Made by a program: the position numbers and the translations under genes
Shown here: piece by piece, positions 35,398 to 48,844 of the stretch
Position numbering within the stretch: position 1 is the first letter of the stretch
How the letters are laid out: each line of letters starts with the position of its first letter
Source of the DNA: Coprinus comatus
Taxonomy: Eukaryota; Basidiomycota; Agaricomycetes; Agaricales; Agaricaceae
Direction of reading: 5' to 3'
Length of the DNA: 64,000 bases
NCBI GenBank assembly: GCA_034638255.1
Contig: JAWPGT010000012.1
Span: 682,001-746,000 of the forward strand
The notes under the pieces: model-generated
What the model was told of the DNA's origin: nothing
Databases searched by the model: none
Seen by the model: only the letters and a program-made list of their open reading frames with translations

Positions 35398-37462
35398 GGT
35401 CGTAATTATGAAAGAGAGATAAAAAGGAGAATACGGAATGGAATGTTTGAAGAGCTCCCGCCATCATCACAACCATTTAAGCGAACAAGTTGATGGGAAG
35501 AGGGGGAGAGTTTGAGGAGTAATTTCTGATCGCAAAACAAAGTATGGCTACGGTTTGGCATTTTCGCCAACCGTTTTCATATAATTAAACACCATCACAA
35601 CCCCGTTGGACCCTAAAAAGAAAGAATACCAATGACAATGGGCGAAGGTCGAGATGTAATGTCAAATTAGAAACATTGCGTCATTTATCAAAACCAGAAA
35701 ATCAGATGATACACTACTTTTTTTTTTATAGCTGTGTGCTGAAAACCGCGAGGTACACTTATTTATTTTAGAGTAGCGACGTCAACACTAAAAACAAACT
35801 TATTAATTGACGCAAGATCGAAGGCAAAAAGGTGTGTGTAAGAAAGTGTATCACCGTCTCGGTAAAAATGCAAAAATCAATTGCTCTGAATTATTCACTT
35901 GCTGTCGTGGACTCGGAAATTGAAATTTCGTCCACCTCCTTGACTACAAATGTAGCGCGAGCCCTTATACAAGTACTTGACCGAAATGAAAATGAGGGGA
36001 ACGCCGCTACGCCACTGAAGTCTCAGGGTCAAACAAAAAGGAAGGAATGGAACCCCCGTTCTCGTTCTGAGAAAATTTAGCTCATTGGCACATGCACATG
36101 AAAGATGATCGATCGATGATCGCTGAGCATGGCTGTGAAGTCAAGTAGCACTAAAGTGTAGTACTAGGACCAGTTTCGAGAAGTATTTGATAACATTCCG
36201 AACTCCTTTCAGTGTGTATAAACGGGCACATTTTTGTGTTCTCGATATCATTATATACTCACACAATCCATCACGCGACCACTATGCCAACTTCGTTATC
36301 AAAAGGGGGGTTTAATCCAATTTTAAAACATCATCACATATTATAGCCGATATCAGAAATTCATTATACCAAGGACATTAAAAAAAGTGAGAGGAGAAAG
36401 AAGTTGATGTATATACAGTTCTCGACTAACTATCTCTCAGACTCTCAGACTTGTCAAATATTAGTGGAGTCGGGAAGTACTAACCCCTTGGTCCGGTACA
36501 GAACTCGGAAATAGGATTTCAGATTCCACACCCACACAAAATACCGAGTGTGAAATAAGTCCTAGAAAGGTTAATATTAGCCTGTCGGGTACCCACACCT
36601 TTTTATTTCGCAAAGCGGATTTTTTGGTTTGGTCACTGGTGACATTGAAACTCCGTTGAAGTTCACCACGCTCCATTATGATATAAAACATAGGCTTCCT
36701 TTATTCGTAGTTTCTACCTACAACATTGTCATATCCTGCATTCAACTTACTAGGTAAAGTGTATTGATTGATACTTCGCACGTTTCACGTCGAAGCATGG
36801 AAAATGATAACGAAACGCATCATATTGATAAATTTATTGGAGAGTAAAGAGAGAGCTTAATAAATATCAAGGGAAATAAGCTTTGTTGGGGACCCGGGGT
36901 GGGGTGTTGATAAGTTTGTGTGGGTGGGTGTAGTAAATAATCTCTGAAAAATATCTTACAACACCGATTCAAGTATGAGGAAAAAAATGAACGAAGAGAA
37001 AAAAATCGAAAGACATTAAGTTAAGAAGCCCGAGAGAGAGGGAGAGAAATTCCAAGGAAAAAGAGTATGAGATGGAGAGAGATAAATAGAGAGGGAGAGA
37101 AAGGGGAATAGAGAGTGTGATATTGGAAAAGAAAAGTTTGGTATCTGTGGTATAATGTCCCACCAATTCGTAAAAGAAAAAGCGAAAAAAACAAGTCCAT
37201 AAATGGATAAAAGAGAAATGAAATAGATCAAGCCAGTAGTCATCATACAACCGCCAAAAAAAGAAAATGTAGAAAGAGAGAGAGAGAGAGAGAAATGAAA
37301 AAGAAAACAATTATGCTGTACTAGAGTTGGGTAAAATCACGAAAAAAAAATGGAATAGATGTGAATAGGAAATTGAATAACAAAGGATAGAAAAAGGAAA
37401 GACCTTGGAAAATTGTACCCAGATAGAAAATCAATGTCCTCCCTTACATAAAAATGGTGTAT
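35398..37462. other. Two-kilobase gene-free region
   Basis: It separates the permease start from the LIM gene stop (both minus strand). It contains scattered A/T-rich stretches, a short GATCGATC palindrome near 36107-36118 and a purine-rich tract at its right end. Short open frames at 35832-36080 and 36461-36691 have no family signal. No gene, RNA gene or transposon signature was recognised. Confidence 0.5.
36960..37312. repeat. Purine-rich (GA) low-complexity tract
   Basis: Plus-strand GAGA/AAAGAG runs (densest at 37030-37115 and 37268-37300) read as CT-rich sequence in the LIM gene transcript direction, just downstream of its stop at 37463. It probably lies in the LIM gene 3' UTR or terminator zone. 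The hydrophobic open frames on the minus strand here are by-products of the skewed composition. Confidence 0.7.
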
Positions 37463-40114
37463 TCATCCCACAACACCATCATTGGTGTCAGCATTTCCTC
37501 CAGCAAGGTCGATGAACCTTGTTACACGCTTCTTCGCCTTCGATGTCTGGACCCAGTCATCGTCATGGTCAAAGTCGGAGCCTGCCCTGGATGCATGTCG
37601 TTCACATAACATCCTACCATCCACTTCCCAATATTCCATCAGTCGCTCGTTACAAGGTGGACCAGCATCGTATTCGCATGTCATATGTTCAGGATGATAC
37701 TGTCACCGGCATGAGAGACTGCGCAAGGACCTTCGATAGGTTGGCCACAACGGGCGGCAGCGCATAGAGAATCATTTGCTTCATGATAATGATAGGCGCA
37801 AAGCGGCTTGCCATCATAGACATAAAACGATTTATCGGGAAACGGTTTCTATTCCTTACGTCAGGCTATAACTTGACACGACAGCACAAAGCAAAGCTCA
37901 CATGACAAACAAAACAATTAAAACAATCCTTATGATATTTGCCTTTGAGTTGACCATCAGCTGATGAAATAGCTTGTCTTTCGATCGGAAGGTTGCATCG
38001 GCGACACTAAAGATATTTTTTAAGTACAAAACAGTGACGCCATGTACCGACAAACTTACCTTCGGTAAATACATATTCTTCCAACACCTCTCACACAAGG
38101 CACCACCAGTATCAACTTTGACCCATTTTCCATCTTCAATCTTTATCTCGCATCGTAAGCAAATGCGAGGCTTTCGTGGCCTTCGGGGTCCATCCTTGCC
38201 AAGGAAGTCCGACTTACTATATTCTACAGGTGTGGCGGATGTATTTGCTCGAGCAGGAAGTTTAGGTGCTTTGTTCTCAGGCGAAACGGGGACTTGGACA
38301 GTATTGCTGCGATGAGCTTTTGGACCACTACTCATCGTGAGCATACCAATTCCCCTGCTCTGGCTTTCGGAGCGAATGTGTTGACTTATGGTAAGAGAAC
38401 GTTGTGAGTTGCTCTTCAATAAACCGGAACCATCCAACGGCTCGTCTTCTAGTAACGTTTCCATTGCTCGCTCCATATTCATCTTGCTGAGAGGTCCCGT
38501 CATCATGCTGTTGACCCTGGAGTATGTGCTATGGGAGTTATGGGAGTCACTGCTAGAGCCACTTGTGCTTCTCTTCAGAGTGGCACCCACTTTATCAGAG
38601 TCGCTGCCTGAAGATGACCTCGAGAATTTAAGAGATTCAGAGTCCCTCCTGGCGGATGATTCTCCAACAGGGGAATGAGAAGAACCAGAGAGATCGCGAG
38701 AATGCGCAGCGTTAGCTTGTTCTAGACGAAGAGATATCGAAGAGAAATGGACGTGGTTGTTTTCTGGGGCCGTGCGATTCGATTTTGAACGCAGAATAGA
38801 CAAGGAGGAAGTTAGGGGTTTGTCCTTTGTCCTTGGACTTGCATCGTCGTCGTCATCATCATCATCTTCGTTGTCACTTGAGTCAGCGTAGGCTAAGCCA
38901 CAGTCTGATCCCGAGTCAGAGAATGAATTATTTTTAATATGTTGCGTTGGTGATTGAGAATTTACAGTGCTGATGCTAAGATTGCGAAGGCGCGTCAAGG
39001 GTGATTGATTGGAGTAGACAGAACTGGAGCCAATGGTATCCCGAGTACTTCTCGGTGGTGACCGATTATGTTCGAAAGTAGAAGCGTTGTTCATTTTACT
39101 CTTGAAGTTGTCGAAAAATGGTGTGCGCGACATTTGGTTTTCTTCGTTGATGCTCTCTTCCTCTGGAAATTGATCACGGTGAGGTGATGTTGCCTTGATC
39201 GTCGCCGGAGGAGAAGGAGAGCTTTTGGTGATATGCTCTGGATACACAAGTTCAGCTTGAGGAAGAGGTGAAAGCGGACCAGGAGAATGAGAAGAATAGC
39301 CAGAACCAGGTGACAGAGGGGGTGTACCAGTAGCTGATGTTTTAAGTTAGTAAGGAAAGAAATAAAACTAGTGTATGATTCATTACTTACAGCGCGAAGC
39401 AGCATCAATATCCAGAAATCGCGGTGGATTTGGACGACTAGATGTCAAAGGCGGCGTGGAAAACATTGCTGCTCGTGCAGCAGCAGCAAATCCGCGTCGG
39501 CCTACGCCTGCCATACCTGCTTCTCCACCGATTTTTGTGTCAATGCCCATCTCAGATTCCGGAACGTAAGAGGCGACTCTCGTGATAGGGGGATGAGGAG
39601 GAAGTAATTGAGGGGGCCCATGAGGACCAGCGAGATATGGATTTGGTGTACGAGGAGCTAATGAAGAGGGAGTAGATAGTTTTACATTTGAAGAAGAAGG
39701 AGCACGACCGTCTGCAGACCATGGTGTTTGAAGAGTAGGCTTGAGAGTGGGAGTGGGAGTTGTTGCTGGGGGTCTTGACCTGGGAGAGAATTCTGATTGT
39801 GCAAGGGGACTAGAGCGTTGCGGATATGAAGAGAGGTTTGTGTTGATCCGGGGCCGATCTATGAACGTAGAAGCGATTCGTGGCTGAGGTGGCGTTTGAG
39901 ACAATCTGAGAGGCGAGCCAGGGGAAAGGGCCGAGGGTACAGAGACCTGGGGAGGACGGGTTGGGACGGGAGGCAGGGGAAGGTTAGGAGGTGGACCCGA
40001 ACACGTATGTTCGCCAAGGTCAGCGAGAGGGACTGGCTGGTTGCAGCTAGAGCATTTGACAGTGGGAAGTATCTGGGAGATCCTGGCTGGATGGTCTGAG
40101 GGAGCGAGCAACAT
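37463..40114 (-). CDS. LIM-domain protein (paxillin/Pxl1-like), apparent frameshift near the C-terminus
   Basis: The long N-terminus starts at 40114 with a small Cys/His motif (KCSSCNQPVPLADLGEHTC), then Pro/Ser-rich disordered sequence and an acidic cluster (DSSDNEDDDDDDDD). The C-terminus carries tandem LIM-type zinc modules: ICLRCEIKIEDGKWVKVDTG with ALCERCWKNMYLPK, CRRCNLPIERQAISSADGQL with KDCFNCFVCH, and CAAARCGQPIEGPCAVSHAG. The last module needs a one-base correction at about 37700 to continue as YHPEHMTCEYDAGPPC. Read as given, the frame meets a stop instead. LIM proteins of this layout sit at cell-polarity and septation sites; that role is inferred. The open frame ends in ADTNDGVVG at 37463. 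Confidence 0.88.
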
Positions 40115-41391
40115 GGGGGTAAGGAGTGTGTGGTACGACCAGCGTGGAGGTCAGGTAAAGAGAGCAGTCAACAGCCTTCTAGTCCGACAAAGGGACAACA
40201 CGCGCCATCGACGACAAATCCAAGAATGCCACTAACACCCCTGATTAGACTCATCACCCAACAAACAACAAGCATCACTTCCACTCCATTTAATTCAATT
40301 TACACATGTCTCCCATTCACCGCCACACGCCTTCCTACTTCTGTCGCTCAGAACTATGCCATAACTATCCCAGTCCTTCTCGACGCCGTAAGCAGGCTGT
40401 CCTTTAACCTTTCAAAAGAAGCATTATATTGCTTTCTGCCAGCTGTTTGCCAATTTCATTTGGCCTCTTGTTTCCATTGCAAGAGCTGTCAGGTCTGCAT
40501 TTTCCCTCACATCAAAGCAATTGGCGAAACATATCATCCTGCAAGGTAAAAATATCCCACAAAGAAGCGAACGTTCCAGGGACTTTTTTTGTTTATTCTA
40601 AAAACACAAATACCCGGGAAAATCTTTTATTGTAATCATACCTCTAGCTGATTATTTCAAAAAAAAAAAATACCTCCGCACAGACCCGGATTACCGTACC
40701 AACGAAAGCAGTAAGGACTGATATCCATATGTAGGCTGATATACACCACATATTTGCCACATATGCGTGGAAATATTACTCAATCTCTGAATCTGATAGG
40801 GCTTCCCCACACGGTCGCACGATACACAACCCTATTGGTTACACGGAACCGCAGATCATCAAATACTTACTTACTATAAAAGACACCTTTCCAGAAGAAT
40901 TATTCATATCGATCTATCACTACTGGCATGATGTCAGTGTTACTTACAACAGTTGCTCAACATTCCATCACCAAGTTAACATACGTACTACTTATGTACT
41001 GTCATACATACACGAAAAAAACCATTACGATCATCTCGCGCATTAGAGACCTCTCTTTTTTCCATTTCCCGCTAGTAACGGGTTAGTTGAAACTAAGACA
41101 AGTGAATTGTGTTTACAGGATCCATGGTCTCGGCTAATCTTGGTAACTGAAACGTTGATGTCGGAAAATGGACGACGATTCCTTACAGTTGATTAGGAGC
41201 ATGGCAAATGGCGGTCTACTTGAAACTTGAAAAATTTTGGTTGGCAAAAGGTCTCTCTCCATTCAAGCCCCAAGGTAAGATGTCAATGTTTGAAGATACT
41301 TATCACCAACTTTTGATAATCATGAAATATTTTTATCTCATGAGTGATGGATAAAAACTGAACGATAGAAGAATCAACCCAACACACCATA
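40115..41391. other. Divergent intergenic region
   Basis: About 1.3 kb between the LIM gene start and EthD-like copy 1. An open frame at 40130-40549 (plus) has no recognisable domain. The TATA-like string at 40876 lies too far from any start to assign. Nothing else was recognised. Confidence 0.5.
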
Positions 41392-42127
41392 ATGTCAACT
41401 ACACCCCAAGGCTTACTCCTCGTGCTTGGCCAATGTGAGCCAGATGTTCCCACAAAAGACTTCAACGGTAAGCAACCACTTATGTAGGAATCACAATCTC
41501 AATATTCATGCTTCTTTCAGACTGGTATGACAACGAACATGCACCAGCCAGGTTAACGGTTCCTGGTATCACAACTGCAGCTCGCTATGAAGCTGTAGAC
41601 TCTACCAAACCTGATTGGGTTGCCATCTATGATCTGGACACACCCTCAGTAGCCCAATCTCCCGAGTATCTCAAATTACGAGAAACAGCTTCTACAATGA
41701 AAAGGCCTTGATCCCTCATCTTCCAATTCTCCAACGACGAATTTATTCTCTCAAAAAAGAGTATAAATTCACCAACCACAACAAAAATGATATACCAGGA
41801 GAATACCTATTGATAGTTTACTGGTCTGTACCAGATGAACACGTTGATGAAATTTCAAAATGGTATGATGAGGAACATATTCCAATGGTTTCACAAACTC
41901 CTGGTTGGCTACGAAGTAGGGCTTATAAATTGGTTGATGGAGTTGATTTGGTTCCCAGGGAAGGTCCACCTATCGGGAATTATATGTTCATTCATGAGTG
42001 TAGAGTTGGAGATTATATGGAGAGTGAAGCGATTCAAAAGTCTTTGGTAACTCCTTGGTCGGAGAAAGCAATGGGTTTGATGACAGAGGTCACACGTAGG
42101 CAATTTAAACTTCACAAATCATTTTAA
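41392..42127 (+). pseudogene. EthD-like (dimeric alpha-beta barrel) protein copy 1, frameshifted
   Basis: Exon 1 (41392-41467, MSTTPQGLLLVLGQ) joins exon 2 at 41521 in the same way as its neighbour at 42882. It shows DWYDNEHAPARLTVPGITTA. At about 41693 one base is missing relative to copy 2, so the frame runs into a stop at 41711 (TASTMKRP). After restoring the frame, LPILQRRIYSLKK, then YWSVPDEHVDEISKWYDEEH and PGWLRSRAYKLVDGVDL continue to the shared end FKLHKSF at 42127. The shift may be decay of a redundant duplicate or an assembly error. The rest of the reading frame is well preserved, so any loss would be recent. Confidence 0.8.
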
Positions 42128-42881
42128 ATACATATACATACTATCATTGGCCAGATGTTCGTTTTTCCTACAAGTTCGTATTTTGATTTTTACAACACTG
42201 TCATCCAACATACTCTATTTTATTGTGTGGTATTTTGAATCCAGGACCTTATGTACAATGTTCTATAAAATCCTTCGCCAAAATTCAATAAACTGACTCG
42301 GAAGGACTAACTTTTTGGTGTCACCCTTGCCGAGGCCGGCATAGCGGACTATCAATTAATTTGATCATAATGATCGTTTTAATATCATCTGTGCTTAAAA
42401 TAGCATGTCAGCCTGCGAATTAGCAATGATGGTCACGATCATGTGCACCGTTACGAAACGAACTTCTGGGAAAAACGAACATTTGGTCAGTACACAGTAT
42501 AAGACTGCAGACAAGTAGCTACTAGTGGGATATTCATTTCAAGTTCCGAACCGTTTTCGAATAGTTATCCGATAACAAAGATTATGACCCACTTGAACCC
42601 AAATGAATTCTTTTCATAGAACATATACATGTGTAGTAATATACAAACTTTTCGCATAAGTTCAAAGAATGTCTACTTCCAACACTCATTAATTCATTAC
42701 TAATGCAAACTGCTTACTCTGATCCACTACAATTATCTCACGTATTCAAACAAAGTTTGGTAATCTCAGGCCACATCTTAATATACACCCGATATATATA
42801 TATATATATATATATATGTGTACCCCTCACGAACGATAAATAGTGAGAATTGAGTCCAACACATCTATAACATCTACCACA
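42128..42881. other. Intergenic region between the EthD-like duplicates
   Basis: About 750 bp. It contains a TA dinucleotide microsatellite (about 42792-42817) 65-90 bp before the second ATG, which could serve as its TATA element. No gene was recognised. Confidence 0.55.
42792..42817 (+). repeat. (TA)n microsatellite upstream of EthD-like copy 2
   Basis: About a dozen TA units sit at the normal distance for a TATA element from the ATG at 42882. Length variation here could change expression; that is inference. Confidence 0.8.
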
Positions 42882-43621
42882 ATGTCAACCCAACCCCAAG
42901 GCTTACTCTTCGTCCTTGCTCAATACGAGCCAGACGTCTCTACAGAAGAATTCGATGGTAAGCATCAATGCCAACCCAACGATTGATAGCTAATATTTCA
43001 ATCATACTTTTTTTTTCAGATTGGTATGAAAACGAACACGTACCAGCCAGATTGGCAGTTCCCGGTATCACAACCGCAAATCGTTATAAAGCTGTGGACT
43101 CCATCAAACCCGAATGGATTACCATCTGCGACTTAACTACTCCATTAGTAGTTGAATCTCCCGAATATCTCTGTTTACGAGAAGCAGCTTCTTCCAATGA
43201 AAAAGCCATAATCCTTCGTCTTCCAACTCTTCAACGACGAGTCTATTCACTCGAAAGACAACTCATCGGTAACCAAAAGGAACTACTACCAGGCAAATTT
43301 GTCTTAGTAGTTTTTTGGTCTATACAAGATGAACTTGTTGACAAAGTATTCAAATGGTATGATGAAGAACATATAAAAATGATTTCACAAACTCCTGGTT
43401 GGCTTCAGGGTAGGTTTTATAAATTGGTTTATGGTCTTGATTTGGCACCTAGAGAAGGTCCACCTATTTGGAATTATATGGCCATTCATGATTATAATGT
43501 TGATTCTTATTTCGAGAGTGAAGAGTTTCAAAAGGCTTTGGCGACTCCTTTATCAAAGGAGATTTTAGGGTCGGTGAAGGCATTTGCACCTAGGAAATAT
43601 AAACTCCATAAATCATTTTAA
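42882..43621 (+). CDS. EthD-like two-module protein copy 2
   Basis: Exons 42882-42957 and 43020-43621 give 225 residues. Two similar halves each hold a WY[DE]xEH motif and a PG[IW] turn: DWYENEHVPARLAVPGITTA near residue 26 and KWYDEEHIKMISQTPGWLQG near residue 145. This is the pattern of two fused dimeric alpha-beta barrel (EthD-type) modules, common in mushroom genomes. Related single-module proteins include small cofactor-free enzymes and stress proteins. No activity can be assigned. It is intact, unlike the tandem copy 1.5 kb upstream. Confidence 0.85.
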
Positions 43622-44398
43622 ATATTCATATTCCAGTTGTACCATAGGGTGTAATGAATTCTTATGACTCGGAACTATGCGAAAAAATCTATCACCTCAT
43701 TGATAAAAGTGACTGTTACCGGAACCATTGAGGACAAATCCTGATTGTTGTCGGCTCCAAGAGTGCACAGGCGTATTTCTCCTTGAGCACCCCCGACAAG
43801 TGGCATTCCAATTCGTATTTTGAACAAACTCAAGCAACGGATTTTCCAAGAATTCCTCGCATTCTGGCAAACTCGACTCTTTGCGCCTGACGAACTTCGA
43901 TTTTGAAAATTATGTGCCTACGTCACTTGTAATCGAATCAATGAATGAAACTCTCGAAGATCTCACTATGAAAGGTTTATTTGATATTTGATTTTAAACT
44001 GCAAAAAGCTACTACATTTTTGGGGTTGCTATTTCTGTATCTTTGTATTTCTTTTCCGCCGGCTTGAAAGGTCAAACAACTGTCCAAAAGTAGCAGTAAT
44101 ATCAATCTAGCTAATCGCCACGTTTTATGGACGCTTGTCTATCAGTGCTTCGGGGCTCAGTAATAGTTGTATGTTAAGCCTGTTTTATCACACACAAACT
44201 TTTCACACTATGACTGGATGGACGAACTGGAAATCTATAATCCAAGACACAGCCGGAACAAGAACCAATGTGGTGGCTTAACTGTCTATTAGGTGAACAT
44301 TAAATCAAATACTTGAACATTGACATCGAATTCCGAATCCAAACAATGTACAAAAAAAAAGAATTAATATCTTGTAAGTATCAAAACGGGGGGTATAT
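43622..44398. other. Convergent intergenic region
   Basis: About 780 bp between the stops of EthD-like copy 2 and the SAC phosphatase gene. No coding signal, RNA gene or repeat was recognised. Confidence 0.5.
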
Positions 44399-47300
44399 TT
44401 AGCCACCCAACCAAAGCAACCGTTTTACACCATACTCCATCTTAGCATACATAGTTGTTGTCCTTTGTGCTTCAGCGAGACTAAATGGATATGGTCAACG
44501 TAAAATGAGCATTTTAAACCTCTTGACAGCATTAAGAAAGGGGGGACAATTAAGAAACAATACTGACCTGACTACATCTTCATCAACCACAAAATTTCCA
44601 TCTGCACCACCAACATCTTTACAGGCCGCATATATCGAATCCACAATTCGATCCACAACTTCTCTACAGCTCGAAGCACCCGAAACTTCTTCTGAATCAG
44701 CGGAATAAGAGTTACTAACCGAACTCGAAATTCTCCTCACTCTCGCAGGATCAACAGGTAAAACTTTGAAAGCAGCAAAATTTTGTTCTCCTGAACCTGC
44801 ATTCGTAAGTGGTTTATTTCCCAATATCCTTGACAAAGGCGTGAGCGTGGGTATATTTGTTGTCGTTGTCGTTGTCGTGGGATTAGAAGTATTGATAATA
44901 CTTTTTCGAGATAGAGTAGAGTCCGATTCAGGTCTAACCGGATAGGATAAGGTTGGTCTTCGAGCAATTGCAGTTGTTGGGGAGGGGGGTTCTGACGGTG
45001 TAGAACCGAAACTATTTCGCACGGAATAACTTGAAACCCTGGATTCTTGTCGAGAATTTACCCACATCACAACGAATCCCGCATTTTGTTCTGGATCACG
45101 ACTCGCTTCTTCCAAAGGTGAGAGAATGTATGCACCTATTAATAGGTCAGTGGAGCCAATCATAAGAATAAAATGGAAACTGCTACTATACCTTTGCTGA
45201 TACAAGTGATATCTCCGAGGGGAACTCTAGTGTAGAGTTTAACCTTTTCCAAGGTATAGTCATAGCTCTAGAGAGGGACAATAAGCTTAAAGTGAAAAGA
45301 TAGTGGAGAGTAAACCTTACCACGATATACAGTGCCTGGGCAGACTAAGAGAGGCAGAACATGAGCTAAGCACATGCAATTGGTCTGGCAGTTATAATTA
45401 CTCACCAATAGAAGTACTTTCTCTTCGAACTTGAGCCCAATCTTTGTATTTAATTCTTCGGGAGCAAACAGTGTCCACCCGGATAATAACCGTTCGCCCT
45501 CAGGTAACACGCGTGAAACAGCAGTTGCGATCGCCTCTGCACGAATTTTAGAAAGTCGGATGAGATCCCGAGGATCCGAAGACTGCAACTTGTGTAAAAA
45601 TTCAGAGAAGACAGAGACAGTACGATTCCCAAGCATAAAATCAAGCACTGCTTGGCAAAACCAGTCACTAAACGTAGAAGTATACATTCTATTGTACTTC
45701 CTTAGCTAATGATTAATTTGAAACAAGGGATTACTCACCTTGCTAGAGAGTTTACGCCATCATTCAGTAGACCGTTGAGGTCACGTTTACCTGTTCTATT
45801 TACCTTTAGACATAGATCATTCATCGAAGTGCATTATAGACCCACCTGGTAAAGTCACCCTTGTATCGGTAGAAATCAACATCAGTCTCTAACTCCAGAT
45901 CAACTAAGTCAAACGACTTACCTTGAGCGCTGAAGTACCAGCGCTAAGAATGCGGAGTTTAGAGAAAGGACAGTATCAAAGAGAGTTAGGACCTACTAAG
46001 CGCGGCTGATAGCATCTCCGTTATTTGCCCAGACTGGAGATTTAATTTATCAGTTAATTCCCCGAGAGGTTGCATTTTAAACCCACCATCATTAAAAACG
46101 TTTTCAATCTCGGGTCGTTTCATTGATGAAGGGTTAATTAAAGCTAGTGCCCCAAGTTGATTATTCATCACATGTCGTGCAAAAGCAGACTAGGGTTTTG
46201 AAGTCAGGTTCAATGATCACACAGAGGATTTGATAATAACAATAACTTTCGTACCTGCACAACATTGGTTCTATCCAAGCAATCAATACAATTGACACGA
46301 AAAACGCCTTTTTGCTGTGACAGTACGGTATCATCCGAAATCCATAAAAATCTAGGGTACAAAACATTAGCCATCCACAATTAACACTCCGAAGTGGAAC
46401 AGGAAAAAAGAAGTCACCCTTGGGCTTCGAATACTCGCTCCATTGCCAAGATTAATTTAGAAATATTCTCATATCTGTTGTAGAAAATCAGCTGAGCTGA
46501 TCCCCCAAAACGACAAAGTTAGTCCATACTTCATCCCTTTAGTCTCCGTATGGAAGTCATATTCGTAGTATCTAGAAGGTTTTCCCAATGTGGTTACAAC
46601 GACATGTGTATTCCATCAGTCTCACCTTGCATCCTTACTCTCTAACTCCTGCATATAATCTCGATATGCGTTAGTGATAGCAGCTTCTTTGCCTTGCTGC
46701 TCTGCCAAGTTGATTATAGTCTGAAACGGAATAATCAGAAAACCGCACGCATATAGTAAAACTTGTCCATGTACATGTGGTCCATAGATGGGTATAGTTC
46801 TTCTAAAATGTCTCCTGAGGGCATCGAAGTGTTGTTCATGTGTTCTATCGCTTGCAAGGACTGGTGGGGGTTTAAGTCCATAACCGGTCTGTGTCCAAAA
46901 CACTGGGACTAAAGCAAACGGTTTCAGATACTGACGATTGGTAATTTGCAAGACGTACTTGAACCCCGAATTTGGACGTAACTAAATATATTTTCCATCC
47001 TATCGCGCTAATAAGATGGATCTATCAACAAGGGCCGGACGGAAAGCAACGAAAACTGGGCTCACTTTCACTTTCATGATTGTTTCTGTCTCTACAAAAT
47101 TAGCAACGTGTGCGTCCTCATCGATCCCTCTCCGTTGATATCGTAGCCCCGCACGATCGCGTGAGCGACGTGAGATTATAATATACTCCGCATTACATTC
47201 AGTTTCTTCGGGTTCGATGGGTAGAGCAAAATTCGCAACTTGGAAATATCCTTGCATAATAGGAAGCACGTAGGGGTGGAGCTAGCTCAAGTCAATCATC

Positions 47301-48844
47301 AAATTACCATAGAAGAATGGTGAGACCGAATTACCCCAGCATCTATGAAGTGTCTAGACATCCACTCATTCCACCAGAATTGTTTGTCGACTCTGCGCCA
47401 CAGGGGTAATGCTGGATGTGGCTCAGCAAGTGCAGAAATTCTAGCCTCTGTCATATTTGAAGTTGAATACGAGGATTTTTCTGGGGAGGTGAGAGCTCCT
47501 AGGCCAGCCAAAAGCTCGTTTTGTTTTTGAGATTTAGCAATCTGCTCTCGTTTATGTTGTATCGATCTCGTTAAATCTGCGGCACCGTTAATATTATGTA
47601 TATTATAAAAACAGATTTTTGTACCAAAAGTATAGGAGAAATACATTCCACCTTTCGTAAATTCTCTGATACACTCTCGGACAACTTTATCTTCCAGTTC
47701 CGAGCGTCTTTCTTCTTGTGTTGCAGGGGGTGGGGCCGTGGACGCAACAATCGTATCAATAACCTCCGCTGGTCGATCACTCGAGTCTTGAATTATCTTA
47801 TCCAAAGCTTCTTGCTCTTGAGTTGGCGTTTGTGGTGATTGTAAAGGAATAGACTCCTCGTTAGCATTGGTTCCTTCTCGTTTAGAGAGCCTCGTCCAGA
47901 ACGACATTCGATTTGCTAAGGCCTTGAAGATAGGCGGTGTAGTTGAATGTTCTGAGGATGGAGTAGAGGAAGTTGAAGAAGGTGAAGGTGGACGAACAAT
48001 ATCGTCCTCTCCAAATTCTGTATGAGTAGGAGTTACAATCTTGATTTGAGGGTCTGGTAGGAATTGGACACGAGGCGGTAACGACGGAGAAGATACACTT
48101 TGAGCAGGATCTGGGTTTATAGAGTCAACTGTAGAACTTTGTGGTATAATTGAAGGTCTTGAAAGAGCGGCATTTCGTGAAGAAAGGGCCCTAATTGCCG
48201 ACCTCGCGCGTTCCTCAGTGAGAGGGATAGCAATGACACCTTTGACTCCATAAACCTGACGGTTGTTATCCAGAACTGCATCCAGGTTGTTCAGTCATAC
48301 CAGAAGAAGGGTATAGAAGATGGCGTACCGCTCCCAAGCTCAGATCTTGATGTAATGACAAACACGTACGGACCTGAATCCCATCAGTAAGCATATCACC
48401 ACAGAGTCTACCAGTTTTTGAAACCAGAAAAACGAGATTATTCAAATCAAACTCACAGGAATATAACTCGAGTACACCGACAATACCGTAGACGATCACA
48501 GCATCCTCCCACTCGTGTTCATCCCCAGGATTGTCGACCTCTTCCAATGCTATTGTTTTACCCCAGGCTATCCGAATGTACGAATGTGGACGTGTCCCTC
48601 CTTCCGGATCAGAGAAATAAGGTCGTATCAACAACCCGTTTTCGGTGGCTAGAATAGACAGATGATCATGGGGACAAGGATGGGGCATGGGAGGGAGTGT
48701 ATATTTTGGTTGCAGTGTCGGGGTCGTGTGCCCAATAGTGGAGGTTGGTGCATTAGTATTTGTGTGACCAGGGGGGTCAGATTGTTCATTGGCATTGGTA
48801 GGCAATGCAAAAGGCCTGGAGGCCTTTGCAAAGAAACGTTTCAT
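44399..48844 (-). CDS. SAC-domain phosphoinositide phosphatase with hSac2 domain (INPP5F/Sac2-like)
   Basis: SAC phosphatases remove phosphate from phosphoinositides on Golgi or endosomal membranes. The gene starts at 48844 ([15 protein letters not shown]) and runs through many exons. An N-terminal SAC part reads [16 protein letters not shown] and [13 protein letters not shown] Ser/Pro-rich insert follows, then [60 protein letters not shown] and [15 protein letters not shown]. The catalytic CX5RT motif is [14 protein letters not shown] at about 46255-46300, joined to [13 protein letters not shown]. The hSac2 homology domain follows ([40 protein letters not shown]). The last exon gives [20 protein letters not shown] and a stop at 44399. 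Catalytic Cys and Arg are intact. Confidence 0.9.

Noticed and set aside
36969..37310. Hydrophobic Phe/Leu/Ser-rich minus-strand open frames
   Set aside because: They are a by-product of the purine-rich tract and show no family features.
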